Shown here: piece after piece, positions 9,274 through 18,417 of the stretch
Layout of the letters: each line of letters opens with the position of its first letter
Numbering within the stretch: position 1 is the stretch's first letter
Assembly (NCBI RefSeq): GCF_032842945.2
Contig: NZ_CP146606.1
Location: forward strand, 1,926,501 to 1,990,500
Reading direction: 5' to 3'
DNA: 64,000 nucleotides
Origin: Roseovarius sp. W115
GTDB taxonomy: Bacteria > Pseudomonadota > Alphaproteobacteria > Rhodobacterales > Rhodobacteraceae
The notes under the pieces: model-generated
Told to the model about the DNA's origin: nothing
Seen by the model: the letters and a program-made list of their open reading frames with translations, nothing else
Database searches by the model: none
Position numbers and translations under genes: made by a program

Positions 9274-10848
9274 ATGGTTGCAGGGGTAGAGCTCCCGATC
9301 AATCGGTTTGCGACGGCAGACCAAATGGCGCAAACGATTTTCGGCGATGGTGTGAATATCATTTCCGCTAGTTACACCGGAGATCGGGATTCTTCCGGTA
9401 TCTACACCAATGGTGATGCCATCGCGCCTGGTGTGACCCCAGGAGACACTGGTGTCTTGTTCTCGACAGGTGACTTGCGCGGATTTACCAACAACAATGC
9501 TTCGCAATCGAACCTCAATACCAACACGACAACAGGATCGAGTGGTCCAAATAACAATCCAGACTTTAATGCGGCAGCGGGTGCAAATACGTTCGATGCC
9601 TCGTTTCTAGACGTAGATTTTACGGCAACCGGCAACGTCATGACGATGCAGTTTGTCTTTGCATCAGAGGAATTTCCGGAATTTGCCAATGGGGCTTTTC
9701 AGGATTTTGTAGGCGTTTGGATCAACGGAACTCAGGTTCCGCTTGGTATTGGCGATGGAGATATCGACCCCAACAACCTGAACGCCGGGTCAAACGCGAA
9801 CGTTTTCATCGACAACACCGCTGATCAGTTCAACACGGAAATGGACGGTTTCACGCTGACCATGACCTTAACCATTCCCTTGGTTGATGGCGTAAATTCG
9901 TTACGCATCGGGATCGCGGATGTTGCGGACAACAACTTTGACTCTACCCTTTTGATCGCTGCGGATAGTGCGCAAACAACCCTTGTTGCGCTGGATGACT
10001 CGGCCAATCTGTTTCCAACCGGGTCTCGCACCATTGATCTGTTGGGCAATGATATCAACGGCACGGGTGGCACACTCAGCATTTCCCTGATTAATGGCCA
10101 AACGATTCCACCAAGTGGTGACGTCATTCTTCCATCTGGACAAACAGTTCAGGTTAACGGCGACGGAACGATCACGGTTCTTGGCGATGGTGATGTCGAA
10201 GAAGTCAACTTCACCTACGAAGTAACAAGCACAACCGGTGACACCGATATCGGCTTTGTCACGCTGAACTCAGTACCTTGTTTCGTCGAAGGCACGCATA
10301 TTTTGTGTGAACGGGGTGACGTGCCGGTTGAAGACCTGCAACCCGATGATCTGGTACTTACACGTGATGAAGGGTTTCAGCCATTGCGCTGGGTGGGAAG
10401 CCGCACGGTTGAAGGCACTGCAAATTTTGCTCCCATCCGCATTGCCGCTGGAACGTTTGGAGATCACAAAGAACTTTGGGTGTCTCCTCTGCATCGGGTG
10501 CTGATCCGCGACAGTTTGGCAGAGCTTTTGTTTGGCGACTCTGAGGTTCTTGTGGCGGCCAAGGATTTGGTGAACGACCACAGCGTGCGTCGTAGTGAGA
10601 TGCCGTCGGTGACCTATTTCCATCTTCTCTTCGACCGGCATCAAGTCATCATTTCCGAAGGGCTCGCGACGGAAAGCTTCCTGCCCGGGCCGCAAATCCA
10701 TGACAGTTTCGAAGACGAAATTGTACGTGAAATTTGCGACCTATTTCCTGAAATGAACCCAGAAACGACAGATGGTTACAGTGCCGCAGCACGCCGAATG
10801 TTGCGCAGTTATGAGGCGCATGTGCTCGCCCAGAAATGGGTCGCCTGA
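9274..10848 (+). CDS. Choice-of-anchor L and Hint domain protein (probable exoprotein)
   Basis: A 524-residue protein. Residues about 1-235 match the choice-of-anchor L pattern (IFGDGV, NGDAIAPGVTPGDTGVLFSTG, FVFASEEFPEFAN). A short cadherin/VCBS-like stretch follows (about 240-330, LLGND and VTSTTGDTDIG). A C-terminal Hint_2 (hedgehog/intein-type) domain begins at Cys336 (VPCFVEGTHIL) and includes the conserved SPLHR with His407. Hint domains self-cleave at the N-terminal Cys, so the first part may be released after export. There is no Sec signal, which suggests type I export. The next gene starts two bases after the stop. Confidence 0.8.
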   Translation: MVAGVELPINRFATADQMAQTIFGDGVNIISASYTGDRDSSGIYTNGDAIAPGVTPGDTGVLFSTGDLRGFTNNNASQSNLNTNTTTGSSGPNNNPDFNAAAGANTFDASFLDVDFTATGNVMTMQFVFASEEFPEFANGAFQDFVGVWINGTQVPLGIGDGDIDPNNLNAGSNANVFIDNTADQFNTEMDGFTLTMTLTIPLVDGVNSLRIGIADVADNNFDSTLLIAADSAQTTLVALDDSANLFPTGSRTIDLLGNDINGTGGTLSISLINGQTIPPSGDVILPSGQTVQVNGDGTITVLGDGDVEEVNFTYEVTSTTGDTDIGFVTLNSVPCFVEGTHILCERGDVPVEDLQPDDLVLTRDEGFQPLRWVGSRTVEGTANFAPIRIAAGTFGDHKELWVSPLHRVLIRDSLAELLFGDSEVLVAAKDLVNDHSVRRSEMPSVTYFHLLFDRHQVIISEGLATESFLPGPQIHDSFEDEIVREICDLFPEMNPETTDGYSAAARRMLRSYEAHVLAQKWVA

Positions 10849-10849
10849 C

Positions 10850-11941
10850 ATGGCCTGGCTGGGGTTGCGCGACAAGAGAGGCGGATGGTTTCGCAGCCAT
10901 GCGGACCGTGCTGAGAGCGAAGATGTGCTGACCTCCAGAGCACGCGCGACCTGGCTCAAGCGTGGGACGATTTTAATCGAGACGCGGTTGTCTGCTCAGG
11001 CTCAACCCCAAACCTTGTTCTCGTTCCAACGCACTTGGCCCAAGGTTGGGCGCTTCAGCCTGCAGGCCTTGGCCCATGGCGGGATCGTATTGGTGGATGC
11101 GATTGGGGATGACGTGCGCCATGCTACTTTGCCATTTGATGCGAATGGGCGAATTGATGTGATCCGCTTGAGCTATAGCTGGGATGTCGCAACAGGGTTT
11201 GCCACCCTTACGCTTGAGCAACCTGAAAGTGAAAACATTGCAAGAGCGCAGATCAAAGACCCGGTCGGTCTATTGGAAGAGGATCTGGACGCGGCCTTTG
11301 CCAGTGGACACGCTAGCAATCTGCAGGAAGATGTGCTTTTTGCGGCTGTTTCTAACCGGATTGAACCTGTGGGGCCGATGCCGACGCTGACCTCCCATGT
11401 GCCGATCCGGACAAACTGCGGCGAAGTACCGGCCTCGGATATCCGGCGCGGTGATATGGTGATTACTGAGGCGGGCGACACTGTGCCGGTTCTTCAAGTT
11501 GTGCGTCGGACTGTGCCGGCGCGAGGCACATTCCGACCTATTCGCCTTCGGGCGCCTTACTTCAATCTTCAGCGTGACATCGTTGTCGCCCCTCAACAGC
11601 GTTTGGTCATGAGAGGATCTCAGGTCGAGTATATGTTCGGGAGCGAGGCGGTACTTGTCCCTGCAAGGCATCTTGTGAATGACAGCTCAGCCTTCGTAGC
11701 GAACGGCCCGAGCACGGTGACCTATCACCACCTGCTATTGCCTGGTCATCAGGCGGTTCTGGCGAGCGGATGTCCTTTGGAAAGCCTCTATGTCGGACGT
11801 ATGCGACGTAAGCCAGAGGCCCTTGCAACCAGCATCCTGGCGAGTTTTGATCGCGCGCGCTTGCCAGAGCATTCGAAACCCATTTGGCCAGTCCTCAAGC
11901 CGTTTGAAGCGGTAACCCTGGCCACGATGCGCGCAGCGTAA
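10850..11941 (+). CDS. Second Hint-type protein with the catalytic residues replaced
   Basis: A 363-residue protein starting at the ATG one base after the preceding TGA. An upstream in-frame start at 10772 would overlap the first Hint gene. The N-terminal half (residues 1-170) is unrecognised. The C-terminal half aligns with the neighbour's Hint domain (GEVPASDIRRGDMVIT, FGSEAVLVPARHLVND, TYHHLLLPGHQAVLASG). The nucleophile Cys position is Thr179 by ungapped alignment, and the SPLHR His is Gln250 (APQQR). It probably cannot self-cleave and may act as a partner or binding protein for the first. Confidence 0.7.
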   Translation: MAWLGLRDKRGGWFRSHADRAESEDVLTSRARATWLKRGTILIETRLSAQAQPQTLFSFQRTWPKVGRFSLQALAHGGIVLVDAIGDDVRHATLPFDANGRIDVIRLSYSWDVATGFATLTLEQPESENIARAQIKDPVGLLEEDLDAAFASGHASNLQEDVLFAAVSNRIEPVGPMPTLTSHVPIRTNCGEVPASDIRRGDMVITEAGDTVPVLQVVRRTVPARGTFRPIRLRAPYFNLQRDIVVAPQQRLVMRGSQVEYMFGSEAVLVPARHLVNDSSAFVANGPSTVTYHHLLLPGHQAVLASGCPLESLYVGRMRRKPEALATSILASFDRARLPEHSKPIWPVLKPFEAVTLATMRAA

Positions 11942-11946
11942 GTCGC

Positions 11947-12273
11947 TCAGTCAAAAAACGGCGTGACCTGCGCCACGATCACGGCATTTTCGTCCAGGGC
12001 CCGCTGCATCAGATCACGTTCTTCATCGTTGATGTCGTGACCTTCTGCTTCCCGTTCTTGCAATGTCCCATAGCCCGACACATCCAGCGGTGCCGTATCG
12101 GCCTGTTTAAGGATTGCCACAGTTTCTCGCACAGCCTCTGCCTCATCCACGCCGCTGGCATAGACCACAAGTGCCGCACCGGTCGCTTTTTTGGGCAACC
12201 CATCGCCCTCTTTGCGGCCGATCTCAACTAGCAGGGTATAGACCTGTTGGCGGGAGGGTTTCTTTTCAGCCAT
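11947..12273 (-). CDS. Small conserved hypothetical protein
   Basis: A 108-residue acidic, soluble-looking protein. I recognise no domain. I placed the start at the ATG at 12273, which overlaps the end of the upstream gene by 8 bases; longer readings would run through that gene in another frame. It is the last gene of the dapD block and convergent with the Hint gene 5 bases away. Confidence 0.6.
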   Translation of the reverse strand: MAEKKPSRQQVYTLLVEIGRKEGDGLPKKATGAALVVYASGVDEAEAVRETVAILKQADTAPLDVSGYGTLQEREAEGHDINDEERDLMQRALDENAVIVAQVTPFFD

Positions 12274-12773
12274 ATTCCTTTCCCTCGGTTTCGATCCATT
12301 TGCCCTTTGCATCGGGGCTTTGCCAGAATTCCCGCTCCAACTCATTTCCTTCGGCATGGCGTAAGGTAAATCCCGCCAGCAATGCGGACCGCCAAGGCTC
12401 CTCCAATCCGCGAAACCAAGCTTCACCCGGAGACTGAAACCACCGATAGTTCATATAATCCTGCTCGGTTCCGTCCAGTTCAGACACAACCAGCAAAGCA
12501 TTGCAAAAAATCTGCGCGTGCTGAGAATGATCATCCACGGCATACGCGATGAGCTCGATTGGTTCGCAAGGATACCACGAGTTGTCAGGCTGTTTTTGTA
12601 ATCGCCAATCATAGCTGTCCCGCAAGTCATGCAAGGCAGCCAAATGTTTGACACCGTCCTTCGGCATGGCCTGGCTGTCGCCATCTGCGATTTCTTTAAG
12701 CAAAAGCTCGCCCGAATATTTTCTAATCAGCGCAAGCAGGTCATTGATCACCTGCTCACGCCGTGCATCGAGA

Positions 12774-12781
<8 letters not shown>
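12266..12781 (-). CDS. Conserved hypothetical protein downstream of dapD
   Basis: A 171-residue protein rich in Trp, Tyr and acidic residues, with no recognised domain, signal or membrane segment. The GTG at 12781 overlaps the dapD stop (GTGACTGA), which fits translational coupling. An ATG at 12826 would need a 53-base overlap with dapD. It lies between dapD and another small unknown. Confidence 0.6.
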
Positions 12782-13601
<820 letters not shown>

Positions 13602-13648
13602 GTGAGCCTCTCTTTCGGAATCATCTGTTCGCGAAGGGCTATAGCGGT

Positions 13649-14058
13649 CTAACGGGCGCGATGAAACAGATAAGCGTGGCTATGGCCGGGAAAGGGAGCG
13701 TGAAACCGGCGCATAAGGCGGGTGTAGCTGTAGCCCAGGTCAGAGGCCTTGGCGCGTCTTTCGCCAGACGTTGCGCAGACCAGGGCAAGGCCTGCGCCAG
13801 CCTCTCTTAGAGCATACCCCTTGTACTGCAGCCGCTTTTGCAAATCTTGCCAATCTCGCGCATAGGCAAAATCATCGGCGAGGAGCGCGCGCAAGGGCGC
13901 GATGAGCCGCTCATCAGGCCTGATGGCCTTCTTCGCGCGGGTGCGACGAAACAGATCACGCCTTTCACAATTTCTTCGATGTCACAGTTTTCTTCACGCG
14001 CAATCTGAGTCAATGCGCGAAAGGTGGTCTGGTCGATATCCAGAGATACAGTGGACAT
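13649..14058 (-). pseudogene. Small conserved gene split by a one-base frameshift
   Basis: The ATG at 14058 opens MSTVSLDIDQTTFRALTQIA, a ribbon-helix-helix-like start, up to EEIVKG. The frame then breaks near AAAGG (about 13954-13962). The other frame continues as RDLFRRTRAKKAIRPDERLI and runs to a stop at 13649 through GYALREAGAGLALV and SDLGYSYTRLMRRF. One added base joins the parts into about 136 residues. The product is unknown. It lies between the dehydratase and dapD in the same direction. It is either a decayed gene or a sequencing deletion. Confidence 0.65.
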
Positions 14059-14081
14059 GCCCAGTTCATGGGCGTTTGAGA

Positions 14082-15008
14082 TTAAAGATCTGTAAACGGA
14101 TCTGGGGCGATGTTCCCTCCGCAGACCAATACGGCCACACGTTCGCCTTTGGCAGGACGATATGCGCCGGACATGAGCGCGGCGAGGGCGGCTGCGCCAG
14201 CGGGTTCCACAAGTTGCCGTACTTCTTTCCAAAGTGCGCGCTGAGCCAGAATGATTGCCTCATCCGAAACAAGAACGGCTTCAATGTTCTGTTGTTTGGC
14301 AAGATCAAAGCAAATGTCGCCAATGCGCCGAGCGCCCAACGCATTGGCGGCAACGCCAGAGACGTCAACATCCACCGGTTTGCCTGCGATGCGTGCTGCA
14401 TGCAGAGCGTTGCAGGTTTCCGGCTCAACAGCCACTATCTTGCGCTGCCCATCAAGCCACGCCATCGCCCCGGAGATCAGGCCCCCTCCGCCAACGGCGA
14501 TGAGAACTGTATCCGCCTCCAGACCTTGCGCCTCCCATTCGGCCATGCAGGTGCCTTGGCCTGCGACAGTGCCAAGCGCATCATAGGCATGGATTTGCAT
14601 GGCGCCTGTTTCGGCTTCGTAGACCTTGGCGGCATTGAGTGCATTCGCATAAGCACCTTCAACCACATGCAAATCCGCCCCAAGGCTTTCGATCAAGTTG
14701 ATCTTTGCAGGACCCGCCATTTCCGGCACATATATGCGCGCCTTGTGCCCCAGTTGCGATCCGGCATAAGCCACAGCGGCCCCGTGATTACCACCTGACG
14801 CGGCGACAAGCCCGGCTTGGGGCACCTTCTGTGACAGAAGCGTGTTGAATGCGCCGCGGGCTTTGAAACTGCCGGTGTGCTGTAGATGTTCCAGCTTGAG
14901 CTCAACTTTGTAGGGAAGGCCAAAGGCATGAACCGTCGCCACAGGCGTGCGTCGGATATGTGGCGCAACACGTGCCTGCGCGCTCGTGATTTCAGCCTGC
15001 CAGTTCAT
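14082..15008 (-). CDS. PLP-dependent threonine/serine dehydratase-like protein
   Basis: A fold-type II PLP enzyme of 308 residues. The Schiff-base lysine lies in HTGSFKARGA, the substrate loop is ASGGNHGAAVA, and the phosphate-binding loop is AVGGGGLISG. Such proteins deaminate threonine or serine, or act as racemases. The ATG at 15008 has AGGGAG six bases upstream; another ATG six bases earlier sits directly on that site. The C-terminal regulatory ACT domain of biosynthetic IlvA is absent, so a catabolic enzyme or racemase is likelier. Confidence 0.82.
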   Translation of the reverse strand: MNWQAEITSAQARVAPHIRRTPVATVHAFGLPYKVELKLEHLQHTGSFKARGAFNTLLSQKVPQAGLVAASGGNHGAAVAYAGSQLGHKARIYVPEMAGPAKINLIESLGADLHVVEGAYANALNAAKVYEAETGAMQIHAYDALGTVAGQGTCMAEWEAQGLEADTVLIAVGGGGLISGAMAWLDGQRKIVAVEPETCNALHAARIAGKPVDVDVSGVAANALGARRIGDICFDLAKQQNIEAVLVSDEAIILAQRALWKEVRQLVEPAGAAALAALMSGAYRPAKGERVAVLVCGGNIAPDPFTDL

Positions 15009-15100
15009 GTTCATCTCCCTGTGACGGCGCTTGCCGAGGCTGGCCAAGTCGCGCTCAAGGTTATACGCCTTGTGAAAACGAGCTGAAAGAGACCAATACT

Positions 15101-15922
15101 ATGAAAGATGACCGCCGTAGCCAGTTTCGCGATGCCCATTCGGATCGCTTTACCGCGGAAAATGTTCCGGACACCCCACAAACACGAGCGCCTGCCTATC
15201 GTTTGGCATTCGCGGACGAGGATTTCCTGTGTCGTGATGAGTTGCGGCCTGTCCGACTTCAGCTGGAACTGCTCAAGCCGGAAATGATCCTTAATGAGCG
15301 TGGGATAGAAAGCACTGTGGTGTTGTTTGGTGGCGCGCGCATTCCAGAGCCGTCCCAAAAAGACAAGGCGCGCACCAAAACGCTCGCCGATTTGTCCAGA
15401 TTCTACGATGAGGCCCGAGTGTTTGCGCGGCTTATGACGGAAAAGTCGATGCAGAGCTATGGTCGAGAGTATGTCGTGGCTACAGGCGGTGGGCCTGGCG
15501 TGATGGAGGCCGGGAACCGAGGCGCGGATGATGCAGGAGGCAATTCAATTGGGCTAAACATCGTGCTGCCGCATGAACAGGCCCCGAATGAGTATGTCAC
15601 GCCGGGGCTGTGCTTTAACTTTCACTACTTCGCCATTCGCAAGATGCATTTCCTGATGCGCGCAAAGGCGATTTGTTGTTTCCCCGGTGGGTTTGGCACC
15701 TTGGACGAGCTCTTCGAGGCGCTGACGCTGATTCAAACGGACCGGATGAATCGCGTTCCATTCTTGATGTTCGGCGAGGAATTCTGGCGCGGCATTATCA
15801 ATTGGGACGCGCTCTCTGAGGCGGGGACGATTTCGCCAGAAGATCTTGACCTATTCCAGTTTGTTGAAAGTGCCGATGAGGCGGTTTCCATCATTGATGA
15901 GTGGTATAAGCCTGTAGACTAA
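15101..15922 (+). CDS. LOG family nucleotide phosphoribohydrolase
   Basis: A 273-residue Rossmann-like protein with the signature pair GGGPGVMEAGNRG and PGGFGTLDELFE, found in lysine-decarboxylase-like/LOG proteins. Characterised members split nucleoside 5'-monophosphates into base and ribose phosphate. The first 75 residues are a variable extension seen in longer bacterial members. It is monocistronic, divergent from the dehydratase across a 92-base gap. Confidence 0.82.
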   Translation: MKDDRRSQFRDAHSDRFTAENVPDTPQTRAPAYRLAFADEDFLCRDELRPVRLQLELLKPEMILNERGIESTVVLFGGARIPEPSQKDKARTKTLADLSRFYDEARVFARLMTEKSMQSYGREYVVATGGGPGVMEAGNRGADDAGGNSIGLNIVLPHEQAPNEYVTPGLCFNFHYFAIRKMHFLMRAKAICCFPGGFGTLDELFEALTLIQTDRMNRVPFLMFGEEFWRGIINWDALSEAGTISPEDLDLFQFVESADEAVSIIDEWYKPVD

Positions 15923-16012
15923 GTCTGCGCGTGCATTCTGAAAAGCGACTGGCTCAGGGCGCGTTATGCGCGATCTGGGAAGAAATCGATTGACTCACTG
16001 GTAGCTTGTCCT

Positions 16013-16051
16013 ATTTTTCGAATAGTTCGGAAATGGAAATATTCGAAAAAT
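16013..16051. promoter_or_regulatory. Inverted repeat overlapping the MarR start codon
   Basis: ATTTTTCGAATA (16013-16024) and TATTCGAAAAAT (16040-16051) are perfect 12-base inverted repeats with a 15-base spacer. The right arm includes the first two bases of the ATG at 16050. Each arm contains the palindrome TTCGAA, so two dimers may bind. It is a likely self-operator of the MarR gene. No clear Shine-Dalgarno is present. Confidence 0.6.
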
Positions 16052-16504
16052 GATTGGTGGACAAGATCTGCAAACCCTCATTGTTGAGCTTTCGCAACGT
16101 ATGGCTCAAATCGAAACGCGTTACGCAGACGCGCAAGAACCACCGTTTGCGCCCGCTGAAATGACTATGCTGCGCAGCGTTGTCCGAGAAGGTGCGGTGC
16201 GCATGAGCGACTTGGCAGCGTCTGTTAAGCTGCCGCAATCCAGCGCGACCAATGTAGCCGACCGGCTATGTGCGCGTGACTTGGTAGAACGCAAGAGACC
16301 CGAAACCAACAGGCGCACAGTCCTGCTAAGCGCGACGCGCAAGGCGAGACGCCTGATAAAAAAATCGAGGCAGAGCAATTGGCGTTGTGCGACGAATTGG
16401 TCGCCGGACTGGCGTCGGAGCAGGCAGAGCTGTTGCAAAATTTACTTGGTCAGCTCACCGAAAGTCGCGCGACATCAGAACCGGAGAAACGCAATGACGA
16501 CTGA
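16050..16504 (+). pseudogene. MarR-family regulator with a frameshift in an A-run
   Basis: Residues 1-100 form a MarR winged helix (MSDLAASVKLPQSSATNVAD, then LVERKRPETNRRTVLLSATR). The frame is lost at the A7 run 16358-16364. The alternate frame continues as IEAEQLALCDELVAGL and ends at TGA 16502-16504, a normal MarR C-terminal helix of about 150 residues in total. Without the shift the frame runs straight into the OsmC gene and makes an artificial 323-residue fusion. One missing A explains it; slippage on AAAAAAA could also produce the full protein. The OsmC start lies inside its end, so the two are coupled. Confidence 0.7.
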
Positions 16505-17021
16505 TAGTTTGTTAAGCTGTACAACCCTCGACATCGAAACGATGCAAAACACTAAAGCGCATCTGCAAGAAAATCCGAACGACGCGAAAGGAAGTTTTTC
16601 CAGCACAACGAAATGGTTGGGTGGCGCACAAGCCAAAACGACCGCGCGCAGCTTTACGATAAAAACAGATGAGCCAACACCGTTAGGAGGGAAAGACGAA
16701 AACATCGACCCGATGGAGCTTTTGCTTGCAGCGCTTGGGTCGTGTTTGACCATTGGTTGGGTGACGCATGCCAATTTGCGTGGTGTGGATTTTTCCGATC
16801 TTGAAATTACGGTGAATGCGCCGTTTGATCTTCGTGGGTATCTGGAAATCGATAAGGACGTACGTCCTGGATTTGGCGAGTTGTCCTATGACATCAAGGT
16901 TAAAACGGATGCATCGGACGAACAACTCAACGAGATTCAAATGGCGGCTGAGCTTGGGTCACCGATGTTTGACAACATCAAAAACATGACGCCGGTGTCA
17001 GGTTACGTCGCCAAAACCTGA
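16494..17021 (+). CDS. OsmC-family protein, resolving-Cys position is Thr
   Basis: A 175-residue OsmC/Ohr-like protein. The family reduces organic hydroperoxides with two cysteines. Here the peroxidatic site is intact (AALGSCLTIGW), but the second motif, usually CPVS, reads TPVSGYV. GGAG precedes the ATG by seven bases. It is coupled to a MarR gene, as ohr often is to ohrR, so an oxidative or electrophile stress role is likely. Classical two-Cys peroxidase chemistry is doubtful. Confidence 0.8.
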   Translation: MTTDSLLSCTTLDIETMQNTKAHLQENPNDAKGSFSSTTKWLGGAQAKTTARSFTIKTDEPTPLGGKDENIDPMELLLAALGSCLTIGWVTHANLRGVDFSDLEITVNAPFDLRGYLEIDKDVRPGFGELSYDIKVKTDASDEQLNEIQMAAELGSPMFDNIKNMTPVSGYVAKT

Positions 17022-17036
17022 GATGGAGGCGCGCGC

Positions 17037-17576
17037 TTAGACGCCTTCGAAGTCACACAGCGCGTGCACATCCATGCCCAAGGCTTCCAGTTTGGCGCGG
17101 CCGCCCAACTCTGGCAGGTCGATCACAAAGGCGCAGCCGATGATCTCGCCGCCCAAACGTTCAACCAGTTTGATCCCGGCTTCGGCTGTACCTCCTGTGG
17201 CCAGTAGGTCATCAACCACAAGGATTTTCTCTCCGGCCATGATGGCGTCGTCATGCACTTCGACTATGGCTTCGCCGTATTCCAGTTGATATTCTTCTGA
17301 GATCACAGCGCCTGGCAGTTTGCCTTTCTTGCGGATTGGTACGAAACCAACCGAAAGTTGATGCGCCACAGCACCTCCAAGGATAAAACCCCGCGCTTCC
17401 AGCCCAACAACCTTGTCGATTTGCATCCCGGCGTATGGATGCAACAGCTGATCAATGGCCATGCGAAAGCCACGCGGATCGGCAAAAAGCGTTGTCACAT
17501 CGCGGAACATGATGCCCTCGTGCGGAAAATCCACGATGGTGCGGATGTAGTCCTTGATCGGTTTGGAGTTTGGCAT
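17037..17576 (-). CDS. apt: Adenine phosphoribosyltransferase
   Basis: It salvages adenine to AMP with PRPP. It has 179 residues, with the type I PRTase PRPP loop [17 protein letters not shown] and the upstream [15 protein letters not shown]. The start is taken at [11 protein letters not shown] (17576), with GGGA eight bases upstream; an earlier in-frame codon at 17603 adds nine untypical residues. It is convergent with the OsmC gene. Confidence 0.93.
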   Translation of the reverse strand: MPNSKPIKDYIRTIVDFPHEGIMFRDVTTLFADPRGFRMAIDQLLHPYAGMQIDKVVGLEARGFILGGAVAHQLSVGFVPIRKKGKLPGAVISEEYQLEYGEAIVEVHDDAIMAGEKILVVDDLLATGGTAEAGIKLVERLGGEIIGCAFVIDLPELGGRAKLEALGMDVHALCDFEGV

Positions 17577-17756
17577 CTCTTGGTTCCCGGTTTCACATTC
17601 CACCCTCCGGTTTGGCCGATGCCGGTGGATTTGGCAAGGATTACGAAGGGTTGTGAAATCACCGTTAAAGCAACGTGCTTAGATATGCGGCACTTGCATA
17701 TGCGTTGTATATACGCTTTGAACGGTTGACAGTCGCGGCACAAAAGGCACGCCAGC

Positions 17757-17936
17757 ATGGCCAAGAAAGATGCTAAATCCAAGGACAACAAAGCCGGTAA
17801 GAAGAACAGCCAGTTGATCTTGCGACTGAACAAGGATGAGCGGGATGCCTTCGTGGCTTTGTGCAAAGACAAAGACACGAGTGCCGCGCGGGAAATCCGA
17901 GGGTTCATTCGCAGCTACGTGAAAAAGCACGGCTGA
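17757..17936 (+). CDS. Small basic protein, ribbon-helix-helix-like
   Basis: A 59-residue ORF: a Lys-rich start (MAKKDAKSKDNKAGKKN), then SQLILRLNKDERDAFVALC and an Arg/Lys helix ending YVKKHG. The pattern of a short beta strand (LILRLN) and two helices resembles ribbon-helix-helix DNA-binding proteins. Two 8-bp palindromes, GCATATGC and GTATATAC, lie about 50 bases upstream, in its promoter region. It ends five bases before the convergent DUF2269 gene. The function is unknown. Confidence 0.65.
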   Translation: MAKKDAKSKDNKAGKKNSQLILRLNKDERDAFVALCKDKDTSAAREIRGFIRSYVKKHG

Positions 17937-17941
17937 TTTGG

Positions 17942-18415
17942 TCACCACAGAGCTGGTTTGTTCACCATAAGCCAAAATACAATCGTCAAGCCGATGAAGG
18001 CCGGCCATCCCAAGACGAACCACTTTTTGTAAGCGCTGCTAGCCGCTTCGGGGAGCGGCGTGTCCGTGGAGAGGGCTTCGCGGGCCAGGTCGCGAATGCA
18101 GATTTGCAGTCGAACAACCTGAAACCAACAGGCAAAGGCCAGAGCATAGAGCGCATATGTTAGTATGAGCCATGGTTCGCTAAGGCTGTATCCTGTCAGG
18201 TAGATCAGCCACAGCCCCGTCAAAGGCTGCAAAATGCCTGCGGGTGTCGTGAAGATCCAATCGGCAACCACGACGCCCGAGGTGACGGAATGAATGGTTT
18301 CAACCTTCTTCGTTCGCATGGCCCAGACCATTTGAAAGGCTGTGCCAATGCCTGTTCCGAAAAGGACCGTAGAACTCAGGAAATGTAGCCATTTGGCGAT
18401 CAGATAGGGATCCAT
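17942..18415 (-). CDS. DUF2269 integral membrane protein
   Basis: A 157-residue protein with about four hydrophobic helices (HFLSSTVLFGTGIGTAFQMV, then GILQPLTGLWLIYLTGY, YALYALAFACW, and GWPAFIGLTIVFWLMV). The start is the ATG at 18415, two bases after the upstream stop. DUF2269 proteins are of unknown function and often sit beside SDR-DoxX genes, as here. Confidence 0.75.
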   Translation of the reverse strand: MDPYLIAKWLHFLSSTVLFGTGIGTAFQMVWAMRTKKVETIHSVTSGVVVADWIFTTPAGILQPLTGLWLIYLTGYSLSEPWLILTYALYALAFACWFQVVRLQICIRDLAREALSTDTPLPEAASSAYKKWFVLGWPAFIGLTIVFWLMVNKPALW

Positions 18416-18417
18416 CG

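Noticed and set aside
16050..17021. A natural 323-residue MarR-OsmC fusion protein
   Set aside because: The middle (residues about 105-148) is out-of-frame MarR sequence, and OsmC has its own ribosome site and ATG at 16494.
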